Assembly (NCBI RefSeq): GCF_050875635.1
Contig: NZ_JBPAOH010000018.1
Location: forward strand, 15,482-79,481
DNA: 64,000 bases
Reading direction: 5' to 3'
DNA from: Hassallia sp050875635
GTDB taxonomy: Bacteria; Cyanobacteriota; Cyanobacteriia; Cyanobacteriales; Nostocaceae
Part shown: positions 23,843-32,718 of the stretch, one piece after another
How positions within the stretch are numbered: position 1 is the stretch's first letter
How the letters are laid out: every line of letters begins with the position of its first letter
The notes under the pieces: generated by a model
What the model was told of the DNA's origin: nothing
Database searches by the model: none
What the model saw: the letters and a program-made list of their open reading frames with translations, nothing else
Program-made: the position numbers and the translations under genes

Positions 23843-26182
23843 TTATCTCCCTGGAACCTTCAAACCGCTACGCTCCAAAGTTCGCCGCACCTCTGGGCTA
23901 GGAGTGTAGTTATAGCCGTAGGAGGAGCGCTCTGAGTCATCCATAACTTGCGGTGTGAGCAACACAATCACCTCTTGACGCCGATTCTCTCTATTTGTTT
24001 TTCTAAACAGCGAACCAAGCAGAGGAATATCACCCAAAATGGGAATCTTGGATACACTTGTTCGGTCTTGATCCTGAATGATACCGCTGAGAATGAGCGT
24101 TTGACCATCACGCAAGCGAACCAAGCCAGATTGAAGAGAACGTTCAGATACTAAAATAACTCGTCCGGCATTTTCGATAATTGCTGAATCTTGCGGTGCG
24201 CGGACAGTTGGAGCTACAGATAAAGAGACAAAACCGTTATCATCAATCCGCTCAATTTTCACACCCAGAGTTAAGCCAACATTCGCTTTCTCAACCGTGA
24301 TTGTTTCTCTAGAACTACCAGCTGTGTCAGTTATCTCTCTTTTGACATTGCCGACAACTTCTTGAGTTAAGTTAACCTGAGCCTGCTGACCTTCTTGCAC
24401 AATTAAAGTTGGGTCGGTCAAAATTTTGGCATTACCGCTGACAACCTGAGCTTGCAAAGTAGCGAGAAAGCGTTTGGGGTATTGGAATAGGGATGGTGGA
24501 CTATATGTAAGTGTCCTGATTCCAGTAGTTGGATCTATATCTACTTCGCTAACACCTGACCTGAAAGGATTGGAATCTGTGCCAAAACTAGGACGTGTAT
24601 AGCCAGAAGGAACACTCCCAGGCTGAGATCCGGATGGAACAGAGGAATCACTACCAAACGGAGCATTCGGTTGATAATCAAAAAATTGTGAAGCAGTAGT
24701 ACCATTTGGATATGGAGCGGATGTTATGGGTGGAGTAAGCCTACTCCCAGTGACATCTGTCCTACTAGGTGGATTAATGCCACCAAAATTCAGAGCAGCC
24801 GCACCGCCATCATTGACAAAGAAGTTTTTACCAACGCCAAAAGAAAAGCTGGTGTTGAAGTCTTGAGTGTTATTGAGGTTAACATCAACAATTTTGACAT
24901 TGATTGCCACTTGACGACGCCGGATATCAAGCTGACCTAGTTGCGCCATCGCCATCTCAACTAGCTTCGGTGAACCAATCAAAGTTAGGGAATTGGTGCG
25001 CTCGTCTCCTAGTGCTTGCAAACCTCTTAGTAATGGCTTTGAGTCTTGAAAATCAACACGTTGAGTATCTACTCTGCTTTCTGTAGTCGTCTGAGATTGA
25101 GTGATTGGCGCAACTCCAGTACCCACAGGCACAGCACTGACGCTGGTAACTTGTCGTTCGCGGCTGACTGCACTTTCTGCCCCCAAGCCGACCAAAAAGT
25201 TCAAAGCGACACCCACCGTTACCTGATTGAGTCGCAAATTACGCATCACCGTATCACGGGTGGCACTGGGTAAGTTACTTCCTACAAAAATCGTGCGTCC
25301 GCTGCGGTTAGCTTCTAAACCACTCAGCCGCAAGACGTAGTTAAAAACATCTTGCACTGGCTCATTTTCAATATCTAACGAAATTGTCGGTCCATCACCC
25401 CCAGCAGCAGCAGCCGGCTTACCATCAGCACCTTGTCCCCCTGCTGCGTAAGCCAAGTTCAAATTAGCAGCACGAGCAAGCAGTGATAAAACTTCACGTA
25501 CTGGAGCATCTCGTAACACCAAGCGGGGGACACGTTCTTGAGTTCCCAAATCAACCACGCTGGGAGAAGCATCAGTATTAGAAATGGCAATATCTCCCAC
25601 TGGTGGGGCAACCGCTCTCGGTAAAAAAGGCGGTGCGGCTGTCCCAGGTTGACCAGGACCTGCTGCTTGTGCGGGTGTCCCGTCCACCGTCACTTGCGGG
25701 TTAGGGACAACAGGAGCCGGTTGAGATGGGGTAGAAGCAGCCGGCGCTGTCGGAATTGATGCCCCTGCCGCTACTTCCGTTCCTGGGCTATAGCTGAGGG
25801 TAATTCCGCTGCCTCCTCGCTTCACAGGCTGAGTATTGGGAACTCCTTTCTCTCCAATCACCGTTACCCGAATGCTATTAGCATCAAGCTGATTGATTGC
25901 TACTGAGGTAATTCCCGGTGCGGGGTTATCTTGGCGGAAACTATTACCTTGAGGTAAACGTAATTGTGTATTAATAATATCTGCTACTAGACTTTTACCG
26001 CGTTTTGTGGTAAAAACTTGAGGGCGCGAACCTGAAGAAGTTTTTAATACAAGATTAATTCCCCCATCAACGGGATTTAACTGTACATCAGTAATTTCAG
26101 TAGTCTGTGCTGACACAGGTTGAGCTGCTACAAAGACAAAAGCAGCGGTTGCCAATATAAAACTATTACCGTGAAGTTTCAC
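23843..26182 (-). CDS. pilQ: Type IV pilus secretin PilQ
   Basis: PilQ forms the outer-membrane channel through which type IV pili are extruded. The 779-aa precursor has a signal peptide (LATAAFVFVAAQPVSAQ), an AMIN domain (about 30-125, peptidoglycan binding), a proline/alanine-rich linker with APAPVVPNP-type sequence, an STN/secretin N domain (PRLVLRDAPVREVLSLLARAANLN near 215-250), and the secretin core with QVAINVKIVDVNL and a C-terminal VSKIPILGDIPLLGSLFRKT plus VIVLLTPQVM, the classical secretin signature. It is the last gene of pilMNOQ; 169 bp holding a GC-rich repeat separate it from pilO. Length and order match cyanobacterial PilQ. Confidence 0.96.
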   Translation of the reverse strand: MKLHGNSFILATAAFVFVAAQPVSAQTTEITDVQLNPVDGGINLVLKTSSGSRPQVFTTKRGKSLVADIINTQLRLPQGNSFRQDNPAPGITSVAINQLDANSIRVTVIGEKGVPNTQPVKRGGSGITLSYSPGTEVAAGASIPTAPAASTPSQPAPVVPNPQVTVDGTPAQAAGPGQPGTAAPPFLPRAVAPPVGDIAISNTDASPSVVDLGTQERVPRLVLRDAPVREVLSLLARAANLNLAYAAGGQGADGKPAAAAGGDGPTISLDIENEPVQDVFNYVLRLSGLEANRSGRTIFVGSNLPSATRDTVMRNLRLNQVTVGVALNFLVGLGAESAVSRERQVTSVSAVPVGTGVAPITQSQTTTESRVDTQRVDFQDSKPLLRGLQALGDERTNSLTLIGSPKLVEMAMAQLGQLDIRRRQVAINVKIVDVNLNNTQDFNTSFSFGVGKNFFVNDGGAAALNFGGINPPSRTDVTGSRLTPPITSAPYPNGTTASQFFDYQPNAPFGSDSSVPSGSQPGSVPSGYTRPSFGTDSNPFRSGVSEVDIDPTTGIRTLTYSPPSLFQYPKRFLATLQAQVVSGNAKILTDPTLIVQEGQQAQVNLTQEVVGNVKREITDTAGSSRETITVEKANVGLTLGVKIERIDDNGFVSLSVAPTVRAPQDSAIIENAGRVILVSERSLQSGLVRLRDGQTLILSGIIQDQDRTSVSKIPILGDIPLLGSLFRKTNRENRRQEVIVLLTPQVMDDSERSSYGYNYTPSPEVRRTLERSGLKVPGR

Positions 26183-26218
26183 AGTTCATTCCTCACTTTA
26201 TAAAATTATTTAGTTCCC

Positions 26219-26341
26219 CCGCCCGCAGGCTATAAGCCTGGGGCTAATCTTACGAAGCCCACCTTCGTGGGCTAAGAAATCCAGCCCACGAAGGTGGGCT
26301 TTGTTTGTATAGCCCTAGGCTTCCAGCCTGAGGGCTTTGCG
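26219..26341. repeat. GC-rich palindromic repeat between pilO and pilQ (copy 2)
   Basis: Contains GCAGGCTATAAGCCTG, GCCCACCTTCGTGGGC, GCCCACGAAGGTGGGC and AGGCTTCCAGCCT palindromes. It matches the modules at 23245-23381. It lies inside the pil operon and could influence how much pilQ message is made relative to pilMNO. Confidence 0.8.
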
Positions 26342-26351
26342 AGAGTCTCAT

Positions 26352-27107
26352 TCACTTCTTCGCTTTAGCTGCTGCTGCTACTTCCTCGGCATTAAGTGGC
26401 ATCAACGCTTGTAACACAAAGGATGTAGTAAGCGGTGCTGGACCAATTCGACGCACGCTTTTACCTGGTTCAGCAGCAGGTTCTGGTGCCAAAGTTGATT
26501 GATAATCTTTAACTAGCAACAAAGGCTGTAAACGTTCTATATTGCGGAAAATCGATTGTGTTTGTTCATAGGTTCCTTGAATTTCAATATTAATAGTGCT
26601 ACGTTTCAATTTGCCGTTTACTAGTGGTCCAAAACTACTATCGACAATCGGTTCTGGTTTCTGTCCCGATGGGGCAAACTTTTTCAGTTTTGCCTTAACT
26701 GCATTTGCCGGAATTTGAGCATTACCAGATTCAACTAAGCGATTCAAATCGAGTAGCAATGTATCCAAGGTTTTCTCATTGGCAAATAAAGATAAAACTT
26801 GGATTTGTTGCTGTTTTGATTGCGCTAATTCTTCTTTAACCTTGCCAATTTGTTGGATGCTGGCAGTCTTTTGCTGAATTTGCGAATCTAAGTCTTGACT
26901 TTTTGCTTGCTGTTGTTGAAAAGTGTCCCAAGCCGGCATTACTAAGTTAAAAAGCATAAAAGCTGCTACCCCCAAACCCAAAACCCCCGCCAAGATGCCA
27001 ATAATTTTTGGTGTGAAGGTAATGCCAAATGCGGTAGGATAAGCAGAACCAGCCGCCTCAAATGCACCGTCTTGCTCGCCAAAATTTAAATCTTCACTGT
27101 AGGTCAT
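26352..27107 (-). CDS. pilO: Type IV pilus assembly protein PilO
   Basis: Inner-membrane alignment-complex protein linking PilN to PilQ. The 251-aa protein has one membrane helix (IIGILAGVLGLGVAAFMLF, residues 33-51), then a coiled coil (FQQQQAKSQDLDSQIQQKTA), and a periplasmic ferredoxin-like region with LFANEKTLDTLLLDLNRLVE and NIEIQGTYEQTQSIFRNIER, both typical of PilO. Its ATG overlaps the pilN stop by 4 bp (ATGA), so translation is coupled. Downstream, a palindromic repeat separates it from pilQ. Confidence 0.93.
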   Translation of the reverse strand: MTYSEDLNFGEQDGAFEAAGSAYPTAFGITFTPKIIGILAGVLGLGVAAFMLFNLVMPAWDTFQQQQAKSQDLDSQIQQKTASIQQIGKVKEELAQSKQQQIQVLSLFANEKTLDTLLLDLNRLVESGNAQIPANAVKAKLKKFAPSGQKPEPIVDSSFGPLVNGKLKRSTINIEIQGTYEQTQSIFRNIERLQPLLLVKDYQSTLAPEPAAEPGKSVRRIGPAPLTTSFVLQALMPLNAEEVAAAAKAKK

Positions 27108-27874
27108 CTGGAAATGACTCCTGTTTGTTGCAGACTGCGAATTCTACTGACTAATCCGACTGTGCCTTTTTGCTCTAACTCGCGGGTTAACTCAGAAGCC
27201 GGAACATCACTCATGCTGGATTGAATCGTATATTTAACTAGTTGTGGTGGTTTAATTAATACAGTATTTGCAGGTTGAACAGTACCGGGAGGTATGGGAG
27301 CATCTACTAACTCTGCTGTGGTAATTTTGCCCTCGGTAGATTTAAGGAAACGCGACTGTTGCAGAGTCAGTAAAAAATCGTTGACATCGTTAAAAGAGCG
27401 AGCATAGCCAGTAATTTCCACTCCAGAAGTGGGATTGGGTGCAGGTTGCCCTTGAACAGCAGCAGCGGGTGCGATTTGCTTGATATTTTCAATTTGCACA
27501 GTTGCGGGAATGCGATCGCGCATATCTTGCAACATCGCTGACCAAGGTCGAATTTGGTCAAATACTGTCACTAAAGCTTGAGTCTCTTGTTTAACTTTGT
27601 TCGTTTCTTCCTTGATTTTGTTAATATTCCCAATTTTTGATTCTAATTCTTGATTCTTTTGCTCCAGTTTGGCTATGTTCTCTCCTAACTCAGTATTTTT
27701 CGCTTGCAAAAGCCACCATCCACCCCCCACCAAAGCCGGGAAAATCACACCAACAGCAATCCCTATATATATCGGTGTTAAATCACCAAGAGAAACTGCC
27801 TGTTTTGGCTTCTTGCTCGTATTTTTCGGTTCAGGTTTGCGGTCTTTAAGAAAATTAACCTCTAAACTGTACAT
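27104..27874 (-). CDS. pilN: Type IV pilus assembly protein PilN
   Basis: PilN binds PilM through its cytoplasmic N-terminus and pairs with PilO in the periplasm. The 256-aa protein begins MYSLEVNFLKDRK, the PilM-binding segment, then a basic stretch, one membrane helix (PIYIGIAVGVIFPALVGGGW, 34-53), a coiled coil (LEQKNQELESKIGNINKI) and a periplasmic domain with MLQDMRDRIPATVQIENIKQ. Order and spacing (4 bp after pilM stop, 4-bp overlap with pilO) fit the conserved pilMNOQ operon. It was recognised by context and architecture; sequence identity across species is low in this family. Confidence 0.93.
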   Translation of the reverse strand: MYSLEVNFLKDRKPEPKNTSKKPKQAVSLGDLTPIYIGIAVGVIFPALVGGGWWLLQAKNTELGENIAKLEQKNQELESKIGNINKIKEETNKVKQETQALVTVFDQIRPWSAMLQDMRDRIPATVQIENIKQIAPAAAVQGQPAPNPTSGVEITGYARSFNDVNDFLLTLQQSRFLKSTEGKITTAELVDAPIPPGTVQPANTVLIKPPQLVKYTIQSSMSDVPASELTRELEQKGTVGLVSRIRSLQQTGVISR

Positions 27875-27878
27875 TTTG

Positions 27879-28988
27879 TTATACCTCCCGCATTCCTAGA
27901 CCAAGTACTATTCCCAATCCAGGACGTTGCACCAACGGGTATTTTTCCTCGTCAATTTCCAACGACAGCGCACCCACCGGATCGATTTGGGTAGTTGGTA
28001 AACTTAATCTTTGGGTGAAAAAGTCATTTAACTGCCCCAGTCCACCTCCCGAACCTGCCAACATGATTTCTGCTACCTCCAAATTTTCAGCTTGATTGAG
28101 GTAAAAATCGATTGAACGGCGCAGTTCATCTGTTAATTCTCCCAATACTCGCATCATCGCTGCCATACCAGGATTAACGCCAGTAACACCGGTTTTTCCT
28201 CCATCCTCCATCGGTGTCGTCGGAATAATCATTCCCTGCAACAATTCCGTGTCTCGTGATGTCGGTAAATTCATCGCTTTTGACAAAGCATTTTGCATTT
28301 GATAAGTGCCTATTGGCACTGTGCGCGAAAATTGCGGCACACCGTTAACAACGATCGCTATCTCTGTACTGTCGAATTCGATATCAACTAGCACTGCCGC
28401 TTCTTGCGGTCCAAATTGCCGCAATTTTTCGCGAATTGTCCGAAGTAAAGCAAAACTGCTAATTTCTAAAACATCAACTTGCAATCCCGCTTGCTCAAAC
28501 GTACTTACGTAAGAATCAGTAATATCTTTACGGGTGGCAACTAAAAGCACCTCCACTTTTTCAATGCCATCTTCATCTACTTTGTATCCAAGCTTCTGAT
28601 AATCGACATCAGCTTCTTCGCGGGGATAAGGCAAATACAAACCGGCTTCGTGGTTAAGCACCATTTCCCGCAGTTCTTTGTCATCTAACTCTGCTGGCAC
28701 CGGAATCAAACGTACAATTGATTCTCGTCCCGGTACAGCAGTCGCAACGCGAGAAGCTTTAATTTTACTTTCAGCTAGCGCTTGCTGAATTAATTCCGCC
28801 ATTGCTGCGGGGTCGGTAATTTGACCATCAACAAAAATGCCTTCTGGAACTGACACCGATGTTAAGGAGTCTAATTTTAAGCCTTGACGCTGCTTGCGTA
28901 GTTGAGCTATATTCACCCGCTCAGGAGCAAGTTCTATCCCAACCCCTTTATTTGATTTGCTAAAAAATTTCTGGAAATTTTTAACCAC
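27879..28988 (-). CDS. pilM: Type IV pilus assembly protein PilM
   Basis: PilM is the cytoplasmic actin-like ATPase-fold partner of PilN. The protein has KGVGIELAPERVNIAQLRKQ at the start, ASRVATAVPGRESIVRLIPV, EAAVLVDIEFDSTEIAIVVN (phosphate-2-like DxG region) and EIMLAGSGGGLGQLNDFF (adenosine-binding glycine loop). A longer frame begins at 29048 with MPHAQFP, but those residues come from the GGCATGG repeat; the GTG at 28988 gives the usual PilM N-terminus VVKNFQKFFSKSNKGVG and is preferred (369 aa). First gene of the operon, with the pilN ATG just 4 bp after its stop. The ribosome binding site near the GTG is not obvious, so the start is moderately sure. Confidence 0.93.
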   Translation of the reverse strand: MVKNFQKFFSKSNKGVGIELAPERVNIAQLRKQRQGLKLDSLTSVSVPEGIFVDGQITDPAAMAELIQQALAESKIKASRVATAVPGRESIVRLIPVPAELDDKELREMVLNHEAGLYLPYPREEADVDYQKLGYKVDEDGIEKVEVLLVATRKDITDSYVSTFEQAGLQVDVLEISSFALLRTIREKLRQFGPQEAAVLVDIEFDSTEIAIVVNGVPQFSRTVPIGTYQMQNALSKAMNLPTSRDTELLQGMIIPTTPMEDGGKTGVTGVNPGMAAMMRVLGELTDELRRSIDFYLNQAENLEVAEIMLAGSGGGLGQLNDFFTQRLSLPTTQIDPVGALSLEIDEEKYPLVQRPGLGIVLGLGMREV

Positions 28989-29033
28989 AGTTTTTCGTGC
29001 CGCACTGTTTAATAGAAAATTTAATTTGGGGAA

Positions 29034-29067
29034 TTGGGCATGGGGCATGGGGCATGGGGCATGGGGT
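29034..29067. repeat. GGGCATG(GGGCATG)n heptamer repeat upstream of pilM
   Basis: GGGCATG-type units (GGGCATGGGGCATGGGGCAT) run into the pilM upstream region. On the minus strand they read CCCATGCCCCATGCCC and create several in-frame ATGs, which explains the false long start of pilM. Confidence 0.75.
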
Positions 29068-29129
29068 GCTTGGACTAGGAACTAGGGATTAGGGGAAGGG
29101 GGAAAAGAATTATTAACAATGATGGCAGA

Positions 29130-29260
29130 TGCTTCAACGGAGGGAACCTCAACGCCAGATGCCTCAACGGAACGGCAGTCGCTACAACGCGCTTAACCCG
29201 CGCAACGCGCTGCCTCGGAAACCTCCGCACGGCACTGGCTTTGCAACGCACTGCCAAACC
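29130..29260. repeat. Dispersed CAACGGAGG/CACTGCC-type repeats
   Basis: A patchwork of GCTTCAACGGAGGGAACCTC, GCCTCAACGGAACGGCAGTC and ACCCGCGCAACGCGCTGCC, much more GC-rich than the flanks. Related pieces are at 21051, 3650 and 51080-51190. It lies between pilM and the solute-binding protein gene. Confidence 0.6.
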
Positions 29261-29262
29261 TA

Positions 29263-29319
29263 TGCCCAATGCCCAATGCCCAATGCCCAATGCCCAATGC
29301 CCAATGCCCAATGCCCAAT
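29263..29319. repeat. Heptamer array TGCCCAA, 8 units
   Basis: Eight perfect TGCCCAA units end 15 bp before the ATG of the solute-binding protein gene. Because the repeat is free of stops in one frame and supplies ATG (CCAATGCCCAA), ORF callers tend to start in it (at 29241); this is an artefact. Confidence 0.95.
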
Positions 29320-29333
29320 TACCAATTAGTACG

Positions 29334-30635
29334 ATGATTCAAATTCAAAAGTTAAAACGATTGACTGTTTATGTGCTGCTTGGTTTATTAACCAGTTGGA
29401 TTGTCAGCTGCACAACAGGTAATGTCGGCACAAGTACAAAACAAGCTTCTTCAGGGGCAAGTATTGAGTTTTGGACAATGCAACTCCAACCTCAATTTAC
29501 TAACTACTTTCAAAGCTTAATTGCGACTTTTCAAACACAAAATCCCGGTATAAAGGTGAACTGGGTTGATGTACCTTGGGCAGCGATGGAGAACAAAATT
29601 TTAACAGCTGTCTCCGGGAAAACGCCACCTGATGTTGTGAACTTAAATCCGGATTTTGCATCTCAACTTGCAGGACGAAATGCCTGGTTGAATTTAGATG
29701 CAAAAGTCCCAAACGAAACACGCTCTTCATATCTGCCGAATATATGGAAAGCAAGCACACTTAATGGCAAGAGTTTTGGGATTCCCTGGTATCTCACCAC
29801 GCGGCTAACTATATATAACACCGCTTTATTAAAACAGTTAAGCATTAATAAAGTACCCAGTACTTACACGGAATTAGCAGTTTTTGCTCAACAAATTAAG
29901 GAAAAAACTGGGAAATATGCTTTTTTTGTGACTTTTGTACCACAAGATTCGGGTGAAGTAATTGAGTCTTTGGTGCAGATGGGGGTAACTTTGGTAGATG
30001 CTGAAGGCAAAGCGGCTTTTAACACTCCCCAAGGGAAAGCGGCGTTTCAATATTGGGTAGACTTGTACAAGAAGAAACTTTTACCACAAGAGGTGTTAAC
30101 TCAAGGTCATCGTCATGCGATCGATTTGTACCAAGCTGGAGAAACGGCAATACTTGCTAGCGGTCCCGAATTTTTAAAGCAGATTGCGATAAATGCGCCG
30201 AAAATAGCTGAAGTTTCCGCAACCGCACCGCAAATCACTGGTGAAACGGGTAAGAAAAATGTCGCTGTGATGAATATAGTTATCCCCCGCGACACTAAGC
30301 AACCAGATGCGGCTGTTAAATTCGCGCTATTTGTCACTAATGATGAGAATCAGTTAGCGTTTGCGAAAGCGGCAAATGTTCTACCATCGACTACCAAAGC
30401 GCTGTCTGACAGCTACTTTAAAGATGTGCCGGCTAGTGCTTTAACGTTGGAGGTGGCGCGGGCGATGAGTGCGAAAGAGTTGCAACAAGCAGAAATTTTA
30501 ACTCCGACTTTGAAGGATTTTAATAAGCTGCAAAAGGCAATTTATGAGAATCTGCAAGCAGCGATGCTGGGTGAGAAAACGGTAGATAAAGCTGTTGAAG
30601 ATGCAGCGCAGGAGTGGAACAGCAGTAGGAGTTAA
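29334..30635 (+). CDS. ABC transporter solute-binding lipoprotein (sugar type)
   Basis: Likely binds a sugar or oligosaccharide for an ABC importer. The 433-aa protein starts at ATG 29334 with IQKLKRLTVYVLLGLLTSWI then VSC, a lipoprotein signal peptide with the lipobox Cys26. The mature part is a family 1 extracellular solute-binding protein: VNWVDVPWAAMENKILTAVS, DVVNLNPDFASQLAGR, LPNIWKASTLNGKSFGIPWY, and KVPSTYTELAVFAQQIKE. Transport permease and ATPase genes are not adjacent, so the partner system is elsewhere. The longer start at 29241 reads through the heptamer array and is rejected. A hairpin at 30697 follows the gene. Substrate not determinable. Confidence 0.88.
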   Translation: MIQIQKLKRLTVYVLLGLLTSWIVSCTTGNVGTSTKQASSGASIEFWTMQLQPQFTNYFQSLIATFQTQNPGIKVNWVDVPWAAMENKILTAVSGKTPPDVVNLNPDFASQLAGRNAWLNLDAKVPNETRSSYLPNIWKASTLNGKSFGIPWYLTTRLTIYNTALLKQLSINKVPSTYTELAVFAQQIKEKTGKYAFFVTFVPQDSGEVIESLVQMGVTLVDAEGKAAFNTPQGKAAFQYWVDLYKKKLLPQEVLTQGHRHAIDLYQAGETAILASGPEFLKQIAINAPKIAEVSATAPQITGETGKKNVAVMNIVIPRDTKQPDAAVKFALFVTNDENQLAFAKAANVLPSTTKALSDSYFKDVPASALTLEVARAMSAKELQQAEILTPTLKDFNKLQKAIYENLQAAMLGEKTVDKAVEDAAQEWNSSRS

Positions 30636-30696
30636 AAGTTAGGAGTTAGTTGTTGGGTGTTAGTTGTTAGTTGTTAGGAGTTGAAAGTTTACCTTA

Positions 30697-30729
30697 CCTC
30701 GTTCCTAGTCTGAGACTGGGAACGAGAGG
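30697..30729. terminator. Hairpin between convergent genes
   Basis: CCTCGTTCC(T)AGTCT and AGACTGGGAACGAGAGG form a strong imperfect stem between the stops of the solute-binding protein gene (plus) and folC (minus). It is placed to end transcription from both sides. A related CCCAGGTTATACCTGGGAAC hairpin follows ilvC. Confidence 0.55.
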
Positions 30730-30746
30730 ACGAGAGGAAAAGAGGG

Positions 30747-32111
30747 TTAGGGTGTCGGCGGCTGGTTAAAGTCTGGGGTATTTCCGGTTGCGAAAAAATG
30801 CCCGATGAGATATAATGAGCCGCACAAAATGACTAAATTATCGGTTGCGCTAAAAGCTGTTTCTAGTGCTGATAATAAATCTGGATAAGTTTGACAATAG
30901 CTCAACTCTGGGCAAATTTCCTGAGCTAGTTTTGCTAATTCGCTTGTATCGGCTGAACTATGATCTGGTACTGGCGTTAAGTATAAACTGTCCTTTGGTC
31001 GTAGTAAAGCTTTGAAAATCTCCGCGTGTTCTTTGGTGGAAAGCATTCCCATGACCCAATTAACTTTGGGAGTATCCAGACTATCTACATACGCACGTAA
31101 AACTTGAGCCGCAGCTGGGTTATGAGCGCCATCAATTAATAGTTTATGATTTCTCCAGGTTGTCCATTGCATTCGCCCTAGCCATTTAGTTTTGGCGATG
31201 CCGTTAATAATGGCTTCTTGTGATATCTGCCAACCTTTTTGTTGTAAGATTTCTAAAGCAGCGATCGCTAAACTTGAATTAGCTAACTGTATCTGTCCTT
31301 CTAAAGGCAATCGATATTTAATCGATTTTGGATTTGAAGAGTTAGGAACCAGAAGCTTGTCCCCCTTGTCCCCCTTGTCCCCCTTGTCCTCCTTGTCCCC
31401 TTGTCCCCTTGTCTCTCCCGCTTGCTGATACTCTGCCCATCCTGGAGATATTTGACGGGCAGGTTGAGGCGCAATATACGGGCATTGTAATTCTAGAGTA
31501 CGCGATCGCACGACTTTTTCTGCATCCGCTGGCAATATTCCCACAACTGCCGGACATCCAGGTTTCAAAATCCCAGCTTTTTCTCTGGCAATCTCGGCGA
31601 CTGTAGAACCGAGTTGTTGCCAATGTTCGCGGCTAATGGAAGTGATAATAGTTACCAAAGGCTGCGAGCAAACGTTTGTCGCATCTAAACGTCCTCCCAA
31701 TCCAACTTCTACTACCGCCACATCGACTTGACTTTGTGCAAAATATAACCAAGCTGCTGCGGTAATTACTTCAAACTGAGTTGGTGATTCTTCATCTGGG
31801 CTGATTGCCGCTTGAACTTGCAGTAATAATTGACACAATGTTTCTGAGGCGATCGCTTGTTCATTCAAACAAATGCGTTCCGTCCAATCGACCAAATGCG
31901 GTGAAGTATAGCGTCCTGTGCGATAACCAGCCTCAGTAAGTACCGAGGAAAGATAAGCACAAACAGAACCTTTACCATTTGTACCGGCAACGTGAATTAC
32001 CGGAACTTGCTGATGGGGGTTGCCAAGATTTGCCAAAAGTTTGACAATGCGGTCTAATCCCAGATTAACGCCGAAGCGTTGGAAGGGTTGTAGTAATAAG
32101 TCAATATTCAC
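30747..32111 (-). CDS. folC: Folylpolyglutamate synthase / dihydrofolate synthase
   Basis: FolC adds glutamate to dihydropteroate and folates, using ATP. The 454-aa protein shows the Mur-ligase pattern: GTNGKGS (43-49, P-loop), GRYTSPHLVDWTERI, DVAVVEVGLGGRLDATN, and PAVVGILPAD. In the middle KTKWLGRMQWT and LLIDGAHNPAAAQVLRAYVD are typical of FolC. Residues about 231-258 (GETRGQGDKEDKGDKGDKG) are encoded by a purine/pyrimidine minisatellite at 31353-31410 and lengthen a loop compared with relatives. The gene is single, converging with the solute-binding protein gene and preceded by a MITE. Confidence 0.95.
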   Translation of the reverse strand: MNIDLLLQPFQRFGVNLGLDRIVKLLANLGNPHQQVPVIHVAGTNGKGSVCAYLSSVLTEAGYRTGRYTSPHLVDWTERICLNEQAIASETLCQLLLQVQAAISPDEESPTQFEVITAAAWLYFAQSQVDVAVVEVGLGGRLDATNVCSQPLVTIITSISREHWQQLGSTVAEIAREKAGILKPGCPAVVGILPADAEKVVRSRTLELQCPYIAPQPARQISPGWAEYQQAGETRGQGDKEDKGDKGDKGDKLLVPNSSNPKSIKYRLPLEGQIQLANSSLAIAALEILQQKGWQISQEAIINGIAKTKWLGRMQWTTWRNHKLLIDGAHNPAAAQVLRAYVDSLDTPKVNWVMGMLSTKEHAEIFKALLRPKDSLYLTPVPDHSSADTSELAKLAQEICPELSYCQTYPDLLSALETAFSATDNLVILCGSLYLIGHFFATGNTPDFNQPPTP

Positions 32112-32160
32112 AAATAGTTAGTCGTTATTGGTTAGTGGTTATTTGTAACAAATAACTGTA

Positions 32161-32250
32161 GGACTTACGCAAAAATAATTGTAAGGCACATTATTTTGTA
32201 GCGGTAATTCATGAATTACCGCTACTTACGACGTTGAATTGCGTAAGTCC
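32161..32250. mobile_element. 90-bp MITE with GGACTTACGCAA ends
   Basis: GGACTTACGCAA (32161-32172) and TTGCGTAAGTCC (32239-32250) are perfect inverted repeats. The centre (32198-32225) is the 28-bp palindrome GTAGCGGTAATTCATGAATT plus complement. The ends match the element at 13711-13873, but the core is of the type found at 2115 and 39388. Confidence 0.85.
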
Positions 32251-32289
32251 TCAACCACTAGCTACTAACCACTAACAACCACGTCGAGT

Positions 32290-32409
32290 TTAAGCTTCTC
32301 TGTTGAAAAAGCCTTGAACTTGTCTTAAAGCAGCAGCACCGATGTTGAACACTGCCCAACCAGCAGCAATAGCAATTGGTGCTAAAACGATCACAACACG
32401 CATGTCCAT
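32290..32409 (-). CDS. psbY: Photosystem II protein Y
   Basis: A 39-aa single-helix protein that is too short for a usual ORF list. From ATG at 32409 it reads MDMRVVIVLAPIAIAAGWAV followed by FNIGAAALRQVQGFFNREA. The pattern DxRVxxVLxPxxxAAGWAVxNI...QVQ matches PsbY, a small subunit at the edge of photosystem II near cytochrome b559. Its hydrophobic segment (residues 5-22) spans the thylakoid membrane. It lies between folC and the gamma-carbonic-anhydrase-like gene, all on the minus strand. GAGGGATTC lies about 5 bp before the start. Length and motif make the call strong. Confidence 0.9.
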   Translation of the reverse strand: MDMRVVIVLAPIAIAAGWAVFNIGAAALRQVQGFFNREA

Positions 32410-32525
32410 ATTTAGAATCCCTCTGTTAAGTAGAAATTAAAGTTTTGTCAACTCTTCTCATTTTTATTGTTAGCCGAAGTGGGAAATTTTTCCAGACCCA
32501 TTTGTAAAGAATGTTTACAAATTTA

Positions 32526-32718
32526 TTATTAGGGGAATGGGGAATGGGTAATGGAGGAGTGGAGGAGTGGAGGAGTGGAGGAGTGGGGGAGAGAGTATTA
32601 AATTTTGAATTCTCCTTTTCCCCTTGTCCCCCCCTCTCCCCATCCCCCCCTCTCAAGAACTCTCCCCATCTCCCCATCCCCCCCTCTCCCCATCTCTCAA
32701 TGCCCCATGCCCATTGCC
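32526..32718. repeat. G-rich/C-rich minisatellite block and hairpin-forming repeats
   Basis: GGAGTGGAGGAGTGGAGGAG (32553-32590) is followed by a complementary C-rich run (CTCTCCCCATC units, 32633-32700) and CCCATTGCCC-like heptamers. It separates psbY from the gamma-carbonic-anhydrase-like gene and contains no gene. The two halves could pair as an inverted repeat. Confidence 0.7.

Noticed and set aside
29241..29333. Long N-terminal extension of the solute-binding lipoprotein
   Set aside because: It is translated heptamer repeat and would bury the lipoprotein signal peptide.
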